Below, one piece after another: positions 26,926-36,054 of a DNA stretch of 64,000 nucleotides. Both the position numbers and the translations under genes were made by a program. Under the pieces are notes generated by a model. That model saw nothing but the letters and a program-made list of their open reading frames with translations. It was not told the DNA's origin and did not search any database. How positions within the stretch are numbered: the stretch's first letter is position 1; each line of letters begins with the position of its first letter. The stretch comes from Sva-07 sp963747375 (lineage in GTDB: Bacteria; Actinomycetota; Acidimicrobiia; Acidimicrobiales; Ilumatobacteraceae): positions 372,001-436,000 of the forward strand of contig CAVVFL010000011.1 in NCBI GenBank assembly GCA_963747375.1, in the 5' to 3' direction.

Positions 26926-28413
26926 TCAGTAGCTGCCGCGGATGAGTTCGACGTCGGCGGCGACCATCGGGACGCGGATGCGTCACTCCGCTGGTCGTCA
27001 GATCCAGGCTGACGCCGTCGAGGCCGTGGACATCCCACTGACGGGGCTCGGCGCCGACGAGCCGGAAGCTCGTGAACACGTTGCGGTCCTCACGAAGCGG
27101 AGCCAGTCGGAGGTGGAGATTGCCGCCGATCCACTCGGCGCGGCTGAACGCCATCGCCGGGAAGTCGACGTCGACGATCTGGGGGCATCGCTCGAGCGGA
27201 GCCGCCGACAGCGCGCGTCCAGCAGCCCCGGGCCCGGCGGCCTCCGCCGCGGCCAGGAAGGCGTTGAACTGGCCACGCGGATGAGGCTCGTTCAGCCCCA
27301 TCCCCCACGTGAACTCGCCGAGCGTCGGTGTCCCAGGTCGGTTCGTACGACGCCTCGATAGCCGTCGCCAGACCGTTCGTCGAGCTCGTCGCAGCCCCCA
27401 CTCACGAGCGAGCACCAGCGACGACGCCGTGCGCCCGGCTCGGCCGACAACGGTGATGGCGAGTGGGCCGTTCATGCCGGCAGAGACGCACCCGGCGTCG
27501 AACAGTCGGCGAGCGTCGTCGGGCACCTGCGGTGCGGCGTAGAACGACGTCGTCAACGCCGCGGCGACCGGCAGGCGATGGTGCACGTCGAGCTGCCGGG
27601 TCGTAGTAGAAGGTCGTCATCTGCGGCGGCGCATCACCGGCGAGATCGAGGTAGTGCTCGCGGGCGTACGCCCACCACGGCTCGAAGCCTCTGCGTGGAA
27701 GTCCGGTCCCGTATCGGTTGTCGTGGAGCCTCAGACCGAGGCCCGCTCCGGCCATTCAAAACGGCCAGATCTTCGTGTTCTCTCAGTGACAGCCCGACGG
27801 GGGCGGCCAACCATTGGCGGCGCAGGTGATCGGCGATCTCGCTGTGCGTCCACGTGAAGGTGTTGTCGCCGTCGCGGATCATCTCGAACGGCTCGGTTCC
27901 AACGGTCGCGAGCGCCGGTGCGTTGTCGACCATCGACCGGATGCCGAGCAGCACGAGCAGGAAACCCTTGTAGAACAGCATCCCGTCGGCGGCGACCGGA
28001 TCCATCTGGACGCCCCACGGCTCGATGCCGTTGGCGGTCCAGCCCGGGACGTCGTAGTCGCCCCACAGCTCCCGCGGGATGAACAGCCGATAGATGTCGG
28101 GGTAGTTCGCCCGGTCGGGTCGTGGCCGAACTGGGTGAGCCAGTCGGCGGCCGACCACCAGCCGGTGTGCCGCTCGATGAGCTGGTCGAGGATCGCGACG
28201 TACGGCTCGGTCCACGCCGGCGTGCGATGCGCCATGAGGCCCATGGCGTAGGACGAGTCGACGAGATCGAATCGGTGCCAACTCGCCATCGGCGGATCGG
28301 ACCGATTGTCCCAGTGCGGGTGGGATGACCCGGTCGCGGCTCCAGTCGTCGGGGGTGTGCGACTTGCGGTGGAGGTAGCGCAACCACCCGAGCGATCGGG
28401 GCGACATCTCCAT
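26926..28413 (-). CDS. Linalool dehydratase/isomerase-like protein with two in-frame TGA codons at the catalytic cysteines
   Basis: The gene starts at an ATG (28411-28413) sharing one base with the LLM stop and ends at TGA 26926-26928, about 495 codons. Joined across frame breaks near 28318, 28115, 27797, 27600, 27405, 27325 and 26965 it reads as a LinD-like all-alpha barrel: HRFDLVDSSYAMG, YDVPGWTANGIEPWG, GMLFYKGF and LNEPHPRGQFNAFLA. The catalytic strip reads HUENTKIWPFU, where U marks TGA at 27783-27785 and 27756-27758. In the Castellaniella enzyme these positions are C171 and C180, also nine apart, and both act on the tertiary alcohol. I interpret both as selenocysteine. Hairpins after each TGA support this. 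A pseudogene is the main alternative. Confidence 0.7.
27725..27749 (-). promoter_or_regulatory. Candidate SECIS hairpin for the second TGA, with fdhF-like GGUCU loop
   Basis: After the UGA at 27756-27758, GCCUC and GAGGC (27728-27742) pair perfectly around the loop GGUCU; a lower GGA/UCC helix with a four-base bulge extends it. The loop begins 18 nt after UGA. As I recall the E. coli fdhF SECIS, it has the same GGUCU loop at the same distance, which is the part read by SelB. Confidence 0.62.
27747..27769 (-). promoter_or_regulatory. Candidate SECIS hairpin for the first TGA of the dehydratase
   Basis: Downstream of the UGA at 27783-27785, UCUGGCC pairs with GGCCGGA (seven pairs, one G-U) around the nine-base loop GUUUUGAAU. 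The loop starts 20 nt after the UGA and opens with G. The second UGA of the gene lies within this loop. Confidence 0.5.
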
Positions 28414-29320
28414 CAGAGCCGGCTGGCGAGGAACGCCCTGGTTCGGGCTCGATCCTCCGGCGTTGGCCGCGAACTCCGACGCGGCGAACAACGTGACGCC
28501 CGCCGCAGCGAGTTCGTCCATCCGACCGGCGCACGTCGCCTCGTCGCCGATGATGGCGAGATCCTCCGGACCGGCGAGACCTTCGTGGTCGAGCATCGCC
28601 CGGTACGACGGCAACTGGCCGTAGATCTTGAACGTCTTGGCGGCGTTCGCGCGGGCGGCGTCGGCATCGTCGGTGACCCAGATCGGAAAGCCGGCCGCGA
28701 TCTGCGGTGCGGGTCGACCCGCCGCCTCGGCCGCTTCGCTGATGGTCGGCACGGTCAGCGACGCGAGCGTCGAGGCACCGGTCATCCACGTGATCGTGCC
28801 GGCGCAGCGGGCCCCGGCCAGACGCAGCATCTGCGGACCGAGAGCCGCGAGCAACACCGGCGGCTCGACGGCGTCGATGTCCAACTTGCCGCGCGCCGTG
28901 ACGGTCTCGCCGACGAAGCTCACGGACTCGCCACCGAGGAGCGGCATCAGCACGTCGAGGTACTCGCGGGCGTGACGCAGTGGCTTGTCGAACGACAGGC
29001 CCCACATCCCTTCGACGACCGGCTGGTGCGACAACCCGATCCCCAGCGTGAACTGTCCGCCGGTCACCATGCTGGTCGTCATCGCCTGTTCGGCCATCAC
29101 CATCGGGTGTCGCGGATAGGTCGGCACGACGGAGGTTCCGAGACGGAAGTTCGGCACGTGCTGCGCGACCGCACCGATGATGTTCATCGCCTCCGTGCTC
29201 TGAACGAGTTGCGGCATCCAGATACGAGTCGAAGCCGGCGTCGGCGGCCGCCTCGACGTCGGCGATGATTCCGGCCAACCCACCACGTCCGCTGACGCCT
29301 CCGAAGATTCCAATGTCCAT
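28413..29320 (-). CDS. LLM-class F420-dependent oxidoreductase, two frameshifts
   Basis: The protein begins MDIGIFGGVSGRGGLAGI at 29320; a frame break near 29222 leads to RIWMPQLVQSTEAMNIIGAV, and the barrel continues with LGTSVVPTYPRHPMVMAEQA, GGQFTLGIGLSHQPVVEG and LLAALGPQMLRLAG. A second break near 28460 gives the expected C-terminus EDRARTRAFLASRL and a TGA at 28413-28415. Total length is about 300 residues, normal for the family. It is sandwiched between the PhyH dioxygenase (31-base gap) and the dehydratase (one-base overlap), so the three are likely one operon acting on the same hydrophobic substrate. Confidence 0.82.
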
Positions 29321-29350
29321 CGCGCCAACGTAACCCGCGTCGACGAGCGG

Positions 29351-30173
29351 TCAGCCGTCGTAGAAGTACGGCTCGTGGAGTCCCACGAGGTCGCGCTGGC
29401 GACGGGTCACCGCCCGCTCGATCGCTTCGGGTGCCAGCTGGTTGGCGACATCGGTCGTGCGAATTCGCTGCGCGATGTTCGCGCCGGCCGTAGTGGACCT
29501 GCAGGAACAGCCGCCCGCTGCCGCTCGTCGGCCGGGGTGCCGCGATGCCAGACGTCGGACACGAACAATGCGACGTCGCCGGCCCGACCTTCGAGGAGGA
29601 CCGGTGCGGCGACCGTCGTAGGTGAGGTCGGGGTCCTCGATCTGCGACACCGGTGCGAGCCGCCCGGAACGATGACTGCCCGGCACCACGGCGGTCGGTC
29701 CGTCGGCGACCGCACAGTCCTTCAGCAAGCAGGTGGGCGCCGATCGCGAACACCGGGTACGGGATCCGGTCGTCCCAGTCGACGCCCTTCGGTCGGGGGA
29801 CGTGCGGGCCGGCATCGCAGTGCCACGGACCGCCGCCGAACTCGGGTGGGTTCCGCCACGCCGTGTTGGCGATCACATGGCAGTCGTCGCCGAGCAGGGG
29901 CTCGATGGCGGCGAGAATCTCGGGCGCGGCGACCGCGGCCTGCGAATGCGGACCGTGGTTGAGCATCTCGTACCGGAACTCGTCCCGATCGGTCCGACCT
30001 CGTTCGGGATCACGGGTTGCGAAGGCGTGCTCGATCTCGTCGGTCAACGCCGCGATCTCGTCGGGCGCGAGCACGCCGCGCAACACCGTGTAGCCGTCGC
30101 GTTCGAGCTGTTGGCTCGCCTCCGGAGCGTCGCCGGTCAGCACGGCGAGGTTCTTGCCCACTCGCTTGATCAC
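29351..30173 (-). CDS. Phytanoyl-CoA dioxygenase (PhyH) family protein, about four frameshifts
   Basis: The gene begins MIKRVGKNLAVLTGD at 30173. The N-terminal region LERDGYTVLRGVLAPDEIAA and the iron ligands in WHCDAGPH mark the PhyH family of Fe(II)/2-oxoglutarate oxygenases. Frame breaks near 29725, 29605, 29530 and 29485 interrupt the second half, but in other frames it continues with AVVPGSHRSGRL, the distal ligand region SDVWHRGTPADE, RLFLQVHYGRR and an end HEPYFYDG. Joined length is about 274 residues. PhyH enzymes hydroxylate alkyl chains or terpenoids, which fits with the neighbouring terpene-alcohol dehydratase-like gene. Confidence 0.78.
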
Positions 30174-30189
30174 GAGCGCATCATCTCAT

Positions 30190-30949
30190 ATGCAGCGGCG
30201 ATCGGCTCTCGTGTCACGCCCCGTGATCGACACCGAACAACAGCCCGACGCCGCCGCGGCGGCGAACGATGCGATGGCGAGAGCGAACAGCGCCGCGCTG
30301 CTCCTCGTCGTGGGCGGGCTCGCGGCCTACAACGTCGCCCGCTCCGCTGCGATCCCGGGCGACGCCCACTTCGTCGCGAACCTGCTGATTGCCGTCGCAG
30401 TCCTGGCCATCGGGTTGGCGGTGGGCCTGACGCGAGATGAGCTGGGGCTGGCGCAGGACCACCTTCGCGGCCGGTGTTCGCCTCGGTCTCATGGCCGCAG
30501 GGCTGATCGCCGCAATCGTCGTGATCGCCACGCTCGTTGCGGGCACCGGTGGCGTCTTCGAGGACGACCGGGTCGACGTGTCGTTCGCCGAGATGGCGCT
30601 GCGTGTGCTGGTGGTGATCCCACTCGGCACCGTGCTCGTCGAGGAGGTCGTCTTCCGCGGTGTGCTGCACGGCCTGCTCCGGCGCCGGTTCGACATCGTG
30701 CCCGCTGCGCTGTGGGGGGCGACGGCGTTCGGACTGTGGCATCTGTTCCCCGTGTGGCAGGGCTACGACGACGTCGCGTTCGGCGACCTCGGGCGATGGG
30801 CGTCGATCGTCGGCACGTTCCTGGCGACGTTCGGCGCCGGGCTCGGGTTCATCTGGCTGCGCCATCGATCCGGGCACCTGATCGCTCCGGTGTTCGCCCA
30901 CATCGCCACCAACTCGGTCACCTTCGCCGTGGCGTGGTTCCTCGCGTGA
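30190..30949 (+). CDS. CPBP-family intramembrane protease, one frameshift
   Basis: The protein starts near the ATG at 30190 (a GTG at 30223 is also possible) and has several hydrophobic helices. A frame break near 30445-30460 separates an N-terminal two-helix part from the catalytic part GLMAAGLIAAIVVIATLVAG and the motifs EEVVFRGVLHGLL (the EExxxR signature), FGLWHLFP and HIATNS, which are the conserved CAAX-protease/bacteriocin-processing residues. Joined length is about 253 residues. It acts in the cytoplasmic membrane; the substrate is unknown. It is divergent from the PhyH operon with an overlapping promoter region. Confidence 0.8.
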
Positions 30950-30981
30950 ACGAACTCGGCTCTGGATGACCGTCGACTTGG

Positions 30982-30999
30982 TTGTAGCGACTCCTACAT
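30982..30999. promoter_or_regulatory. Operator-like dyad TTGTAG-N6-CTACAT before the TetR gene
   Basis: TGTAG-CGACTC-CTACA is a perfect 5-bp dyad preceded by GTTGTAGCGA. The same ten bases and the same 6-base spacing recur before the hydrolase at 32541-32559. It lies 29 bases upstream of the TetR ATG and overlaps the likely promoter. Confidence 0.65.
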
Positions 31000-31027
31000 A
31001 GGCCGGCCGGAGCGGCCACTACGCTCG

Positions 31028-31570
31028 ATGCCGATGGGTCACAGACACAGCAAGGACGACATCCTTCAGGGAGCGCTCGATGCCGTGTTCGACGAAGGTC
31101 TCAGCCAGCTGACGTTCGGGCGACTCGCGAAACGCCTGGGGATCAGCGATCGGATCATCGTGTACTACTTCCCCACCAAGGACGCCCTGGTCACCGAGGT
31201 GATGGGCGCCGTCGGCCTCCGGCTCCAGCTGACGCTGGCCGAGGCGTTCACCACGCCGGCGACCGACCACCTCGAACTCGCCCGCACCGCCTGGCCGGTC
31301 CTCGCCCATCACGATGCCGATCCGCTCTTCGCGCTGTTCTTCGAGGCGAACGGGCTCGCTGCGGCGGGACGAGAGCCGTACCACCGGGTGGTGACCGAAC
31401 TGGTCGATGCCTGGATCGAGTGGCTCGCCACGTTCTTCGAAGGTCGTCCGGCGGTCCGCCGGGCCGAGTCCGAAGCGGCGATCGCACTCATCGACGGCCT
31501 CCTGCTCGTCCGACAACTCGCCGGCCCCGAGTCCGCCGATCGAGCTGCGGCCCGCCTCGGCGTCGCTTGA
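31028..31570 (+). CDS. TetR-family transcriptional regulator
   Basis: This 180-residue protein has an N-terminal DNA-binding segment LTFGRLAKRLGISDRIIVYY near residue 32 with an unusual IIVYYFPTKDALVTEV continuation, typical of TetR. The remainder is helical with no recognisable cofactor motif. It is convergent with a hydrolase gene, and the same dyad occurs in front of both, so it probably represses itself and the hydrolase until a ligand, perhaps the hydrolase substrate, is present. An ATG at 31034 is a possible alternative start. Confidence 0.88.
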   Translation: MPMGHRHSKDDILQGALDAVFDEGLSQLTFGRLAKRLGISDRIIVYYFPTKDALVTEVMGAVGLRLQLTLAEAFTTPATDHLELARTAWPVLAHHDADPLFALFFEANGLAAAGREPYHRVVTELVDAWIEWLATFFEGRPAVRRAESEAAIALIDGLLLVRQLAGPESADRAAARLGVA

Positions 31571-31648
31571 TCCGGTGTGCTCGACGGCGTCGCCGGAGTG
31601 ATCGGTCGCAAGATCGACGTACAGACTGCCCCGAGCACGATCAAGGCG

Positions 31649-32528
31649 TCAGTCTCCGGTCAGCACCGCCAGGAGCGCCTCGGCGACCTCGACCGGTCGC
31701 TCCTCGTGGGAGAACAGTCCGGCGCCGTGGATGGTCGCGAGCCGCGCGTCAGGGAATGTGTCGACCATGCCCTTGGCGCGCTCGATCGGGAAGAACGGAT
31801 CGCGGTCGCCCCACACCAGCTGCACCGGGACCTCGATCCGCCGATGCAGGTCGGCCAGGTCACGAATGTGCTGGAAGTCGAAGCTGCGAAGCAGTCGCAC
31901 GGCAGCGTTGCGCCGTTCGGGGATCTCGTTCAAGGGAGCGAGGAAGAACTCGTCGAAGTCGCCGTCGAGCAGTGATCGGTCCTCGAACGCGCCGCCGAAC
32001 ACGAACTGGTTCCGGCGCACCCGGGGCTTCCCGGCCGCCCAGCCGAGCACCCCGGCGAATCCGGGCATGTGGCGCCCGGCCAGGAACATCCGGAACCGCC
32101 AGCTCGCCCCCTGAGACTGCTCGGTGTTGATCAGGCCCATCGCACGCAACCGCTGATCGCCGGCCATCGCGTGACGAGCGATCAGCCCGCCGCTGTCGTG
32201 GCCGACGACGGCGACCTCGTCGAGTTCCAACAGGTCGACGACGCGTTTGACGCTGCGGATGTGTTGGTCGATGGTCAGCGTCGTGTTGCCGTCGAACCGG
32301 CTCGAGCCGGCGCTCGGGAAGGTCGATCACGTGGCACGTCAGATGGTCCACCAGGTGGGGAAGCAGCAGGCGGAACGTCGCTCCACTCACGGGCCAGCCG
32401 TGGACGAACAGCACGTCGGGCCCGCTGCCGACCTGGCGATGGGCGACCTCACCGGCGCCCACGTCGAGCATGCGGTCGGGCGGTCGGCGGAACAGATCGG
32501 CGGCGTCCGACGGGGTGAGCGTGGTCAC
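31649..32528 (-). CDS. Alpha/beta-fold hydrolase, one frameshift
   Basis: The gene starts at GTG 32528 with GGAGG six bases upstream. It has the oxyanion motif VLFVHGWPVSG near residue 40; a frame break near 32316 then leads to VAVVGHDSGGLIARHAM, where the aspartate in GHDSGG is the nucleophile, as in epoxide hydrolases and dehalogenases. WGDRDPFFPIERAKG holds the acid residue and a histidine lies in HGAGLFSHEERP. Joined length is about 292 residues. The nucleophile aspartate favours an epoxide or dehalogenation reaction over an ester hydrolase. The promoter carries the TetR dyad at 32542-32559. Confidence 0.8.
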
Positions 32529-32541
32529 GGGAACCTCCAGG

Positions 32542-32559
32542 TTGTAGCGATCACTACAA
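32542..32559. promoter_or_regulatory. Operator dyad TTGTAG-CGATCA-CTACAA before the hydrolase
   Basis: This is a perfect 6-bp inverted repeat with a 6-base spacer, sharing GTTGTAGCGA and CTACA with the site at 30981-30998. It sits immediately upstream of the GGAGG ribosome site of the minus-strand hydrolase, where a bound repressor would block transcription. Confidence 0.72.
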
Positions 32560-32582
32560 TCTAGTCCGAGGGTTCCCCCGGA

Positions 32583-34010
32583 TCAACACGGGTCGGCGAT
32601 CAACGCACCGGATCGCCGAGAGCCACGTGCGAGCGTCGCTGGATCGCATCCCGGAACGCATCGATCGGAGTACGCCGTCGACCCACTGCCACCACGGACC
32701 GAGGTGACCGAACCGTCATCGGCGAACTGGTACGTGATCCGTTCACCAGGCGACCCGTAGCCGGGCGTCGACGCGATGCGCAGCGTGTGCTCGTCGATCA
32801 CCTCCAGCCGGGTCGGGCTCATCACGGGGTCGGCCACCGACGGGTCGAGCTGGTACAGCCGGCCACCGAGGTCGACGATGTCGTAGACGCCCCACAGCGA
32901 CGCGAACCGCCCGCAGTACGGGGCGAGCTCTGCGGCCGGACGCCACTCGCCGCCTGTGTCGCCCGCGGCGAGGTCGATCAGCCGGATCGCCGCGGTCGCC
33001 CATGCGAGCGCCGGTCCGTCGATCGCGTTCGTGAACACCGACACGGCGACTCGATCGACCGGGTCGAAGAACGTCCGCGTGATGTGGCCCGGATAGCCGC
33101 CGCCGTGGCCGAGCACCCGACGCCGTCCGATCGTCGCGCTCGCGAACCCGAAGCCGTACGACGTGTCGGTGCCGTCGACGTCCCACGAGGCGTGCTGCAC
33201 CTGGCGCTTCGCGTCGTCGCCGAGCAGTCGGTCGTCGTGTTCGAAGTGCGCCGACATGTAGCGGACGAGATCGGACGCGGTGGAGAAGAACCCGGTCGCC
33301 GCGGCCATGGCGCCGGTGTCGACGTGTTCGATCGCGATCCGGTGATCCGCGTAGCTGAGCGCGCTGTGGCCGCCGGCGTACTCCTGCGCCCGCACTGGGT
33401 CGTACTCGGGTCCGGTGTCCGCCAGCCCGAGCCGGTCGACGATGTGCGTGCCGACGTAGCCGTTGTAGGGCTGACCGCCGGCCGCTTCGACGACGAGGCC
33501 GAGCAGTGAGAACCCGATGTTGGAGTACTTGAACCGTTGGTTGCGGGGCAGCACCGCGGCGTCGTCGGCGGCGACGCGCAGCAGTTCGGATCGGTCGGGG
33601 AAAGCCCGGAACAGCTGCCAGAAGTCGCCGTCCCATCCGTCACGGATCAGACCACCGGAATGCGACAACAACTCCCTGACCGTCGCCGACGCGATCGACG
33701 ACTCGGCGAGATCGGGGAGCCACTGCCCCACGGTGTCATCGAGTCGCACCAGCCCACGTTCGACCAACTGCATGATCGCCGTCGCCGTGAACGTCTTCGA
33801 ATGCGACGCAATGCGGAACAGGTGATGGTCGGTCAGCGGCTCATCGGTGACGACGCTCGACACGCCGTGCGCCGTCGAGAGGACCACCTCGTCGCCGTGG
33901 AGCACCGCCGCTTGCACACCTGGCACTCGTGCGGCGTGCTGTTGGAACGCGACCCACGAGTCGAAGTAGGTGCATGCATCGACGACGTGGGTGCGGGAGA
34001 TCTCGGCCAT
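32583..34010 (-). CDS. Class C beta-lactamase-like serine hydrolase
   Basis: This 475-residue protein belongs to the beta-lactamase class C/esterase family. The nucleophile motif SHSK (SxxK) lies near residue 77 in FRIASHSKTFTATAIMQL, the YSN triad element in FKYSNIGFSLLG near 180, and an HGG-type element near 310 in VLGHGGGYPGH. A C-terminal beta-rich extension of about 130 residues follows. I start at MAEISRTHVVD (34010); the longer in-frame extension overlaps the divergent aldo/keto reductase. No signal peptide is seen, so it is probably a cytoplasmic esterase or peptidase rather than a penicillin-binding protein. Confidence 0.88.
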   Translation of the reverse strand: MAEISRTHVVDACTYFDSWVAFQQHAARVPGVQAAVLHGDEVVLSTAHGVSSVVTDEPLTDHHLFRIASHSKTFTATAIMQLVERGLVRLDDTVGQWLPDLAESSIASATVRELLSHSGGLIRDGWDGDFWQLFRAFPDRSELLRVAADDAAVLPRNQRFKYSNIGFSLLGLVVEAAGGQPYNGYVGTHIVDRLGLADTGPEYDPVRAQEYAGGHSALSYADHRIAIEHVDTGAMAAATGFFSTASDLVRYMSAHFEHDDRLLGDDAKRQVQHASWDVDGTDTSYGFGFASATIGRRRVLGHGGGYPGHITRTFFDPVDRVAVSVFTNAIDGPALAWATAAIRLIDLAAGDTGGEWRPAAELAPYCGRFASLWGVYDIVDLGGRLYQLDPSVADPVMSPTRLEVIDEHTLRIASTPGYGSPGERITYQFADDGSVTSVRGGSGSTAYSDRCVPGCDPATLARGSRRSGALIADPC

Positions 34011-34066
34011 CGACCGAACGTACTTCGACGGCGACTCGGGGCCCTCAGGGTCGTAGGGTCCGGCCC

Positions 34067-35040
34067 ATGAGGTATCGCAAACTCGGCAGCACCGGACTCG
34101 ACGTGTCACCCATCTGCCTGGGGTGCATGAGCTACGGCGATCAGCGACCGCGGCAACCATTCGTGGACACTCGACGAAGACGAGAGCCGGCCGCACATCC
34201 AGCGCGCGGTCGAGGCGGGCATCAACTTCTTCGACACCGCCAACGTGTACTCCGACGGCACGAGCGAGGAGATCGTCGGGCGAGCACTGGCCGACTTCGC
34301 CCGCCGTGACGAGATCGTGCTCGCCACCAAGGTGCACGGCCAGATGCACGCCGGACCGAACGGCCGGGGGCTGTCACGCAAGGCGATCATGGCCGAGATC
34401 GACAACAGCCTGCGCCGCCTCGGCACCGACTACGTCGACCTGTACCAGATCCATCGCTGGGACCACCGAACCCCGATCGAGGAGACGATGGAGGCGCTGC
34501 ACGACGTGGTGAGAGCCGGCAAGGCGTTGCACATCGGCGCGTCGTCGATGTGGGCGTGGCAGTTCGCGAAGGCGCAACACGTCGCCGAGCGCAACGGGTG
34601 GACGAAGTTCGTCACGATGCAGAACCACTACAACCTGCTGTACCGCGAGGAGGAGCGCGAGATGCTGCCGCTGTGCGCCGACCAGGGCGTCGGCGTGATC
34701 CCGTGGAGCCCGCTGGCTCGCGGCAAGCTCACCCGTGACCTCGACGAGTCGACGCGCACGCCAGGACACCGACGAGTTCGGCAAGAGCCTCTACGGCACG
34801 GCCGACGTCGGGATCATCGCCGAGGTCGCGGCCATCGCTGCGGACCACGGCGTGTCACGGGCGCAGGTGGCGCTGGCATGGGTTTCGCACAACCCGACGG
34901 TCAGCGCACCGATCGTCGGCGCAACCAAGCCGCACCACCTCGACGATGCGATCGCGTCGGTCGACCTCGTGCTCAGCGACGACGAGGTCGCCCGTCTCGA
35001 AGCGCCCTACACCCCGCAGCCGACCCGGGGTTTCATCTGA
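34067..35040 (+). CDS. Aldo/keto reductase, two frameshifts
   Basis: The protein begins MRYRKLGSTGLDVSPICLGC, the standard aldo/keto reductase opening. A frame break near 34139 leads to the catalytic region INFFDTANVYSDGTSEEIVG with the conserved aspartate and tyrosine; LATKVHG holds the lysine, and DLYQIHRWD the histidine. A second break near 34760 precedes DEFGKSLYGTADVGI, and the NADPH-binding segment APIVGATKPHHLDDA closes the barrel. Joined length is about 325 residues. The substrate is not predictable. Confidence 0.85.
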
Positions 35041-35050
35041 CCGACCGACA

Positions 35051-35992
35051 TCAGGCGACGGCGAACCACGCGTTCGCGATCGCGGCCACGTGTCGGTGAT
35101 CGGTGCCGCAGCAGCCGCCGACGACCTGCAGACCCGGGAGCACCGAGCGCAGGGCGACGTATCGCTCGGCCAGGTCGGCCGGATCACCGTCGTCGAGCTC
35201 GACCATCTCGTCCAGCTCGGCGTGACTCAGTACCGAGGCATTGGCTCGCAGTCCGCCGATGCGGTCGATCCAGGTCGCCCCCGATTCGAACACCTGATCG
35301 AAATGGGTCGGGTGCGCACAATTGATCATGTAGTGCGTCGGGTAGCGACCGGTGGCGGCGTCGGTCGCCTCGATCGCGTCGCCGAGTGACATCCCCGACG
35401 GCAACCGACCGTCGGTTTCGAGCGTGAAGGCGACGACGGCTGGAACGCCGGCCCGCTGCGCGGCGTGCACGATCCCGATCGCCTCGTCGGCGTAGCCCAT
35501 CGTCAGTGCGGTGACCACGTCGACCCCGGCTCGGGCCATGCAGTCGATCTGGAACGAGTGGTAGTCCGACGATTCCTCGGCGGTCATCTGTGCGTCGATC
35601 CGATACCCGTCGCCGCGTGGGCCGACGACACCGCCGACCAGGAATGGTTGTGCGTCCGTCCAACGAAGCTCGGCGACCAGATCGACGGACGCGCTGATCA
35701 GCGCGGCCAGTTCGGCACGATCGTGACCGAGCGTCTCGGCCCACTCGGGGTTGGCGCGCCACGTCGGTGCTTCGAGCACGACCGCGGCGCCGACCGATCG
35801 GGCGATGTCGGCGTAGTACCCGTAGTACTCCAGCAGCGCGGCGCGGCCCTCAGGTGTGCCGACCAAGGGATACGCCGCGAACGCGGGGAGGTCGAACCCT
35901 CGCTCGAAGATCAGCCATGTCTCCAATCCGGCGTCGGTGATCACGGTGGTGTCGGTCGACGGCCATGGAGTCGGTGCGGGCGAAGGTGTCAT
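35051..35992 (-). CDS. Homocysteine S-methyltransferase family protein
   Basis: This 313-residue TIM-barrel enzyme has the zinc ligands of the family: NCAHP near residue 214 and the paired cysteines in GGCCGTDHRH near 292. The N-terminal DAGLETWLIFERGFDLPAFA is a variant of the usual GGLxTxL opening. These enzymes transfer a methyl group from S-methylmethionine, SAM or a betaine-like donor to homocysteine or a related thiol. The start at MTPSPAPTPW (35992) is preferred, with MWFLGAM 18 bases upstream as the alternative. It is convergent with the aldo/keto reductase. Confidence 0.86.
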   Translation of the reverse strand: MTPSPAPTPWPSTDTTVITDAGLETWLIFERGFDLPAFAAYPLVGTPEGRAALLEYYGYYADIARSVGAAVVLEAPTWRANPEWAETLGHDRAELAALISASVDLVAELRWTDAQPFLVGGVVGPRGDGYRIDAQMTAEESSDYHSFQIDCMARAGVDVVTALTMGYADEAIGIVHAAQRAGVPAVVAFTLETDGRLPSGMSLGDAIEATDAATGRYPTHYMINCAHPTHFDQVFESGATWIDRIGGLRANASVLSHAELDEMVELDDGDPADLAERYVALRSVLPGLQVVGGCCGTDHRHVAAIANAWFAVA

Positions 35993-36054
35993 CGCTCCAA
36001 GGAACCACATCGTCGTCGCCGACGCTCGGGGATGATCTGAGGATTGTCTGAGGA

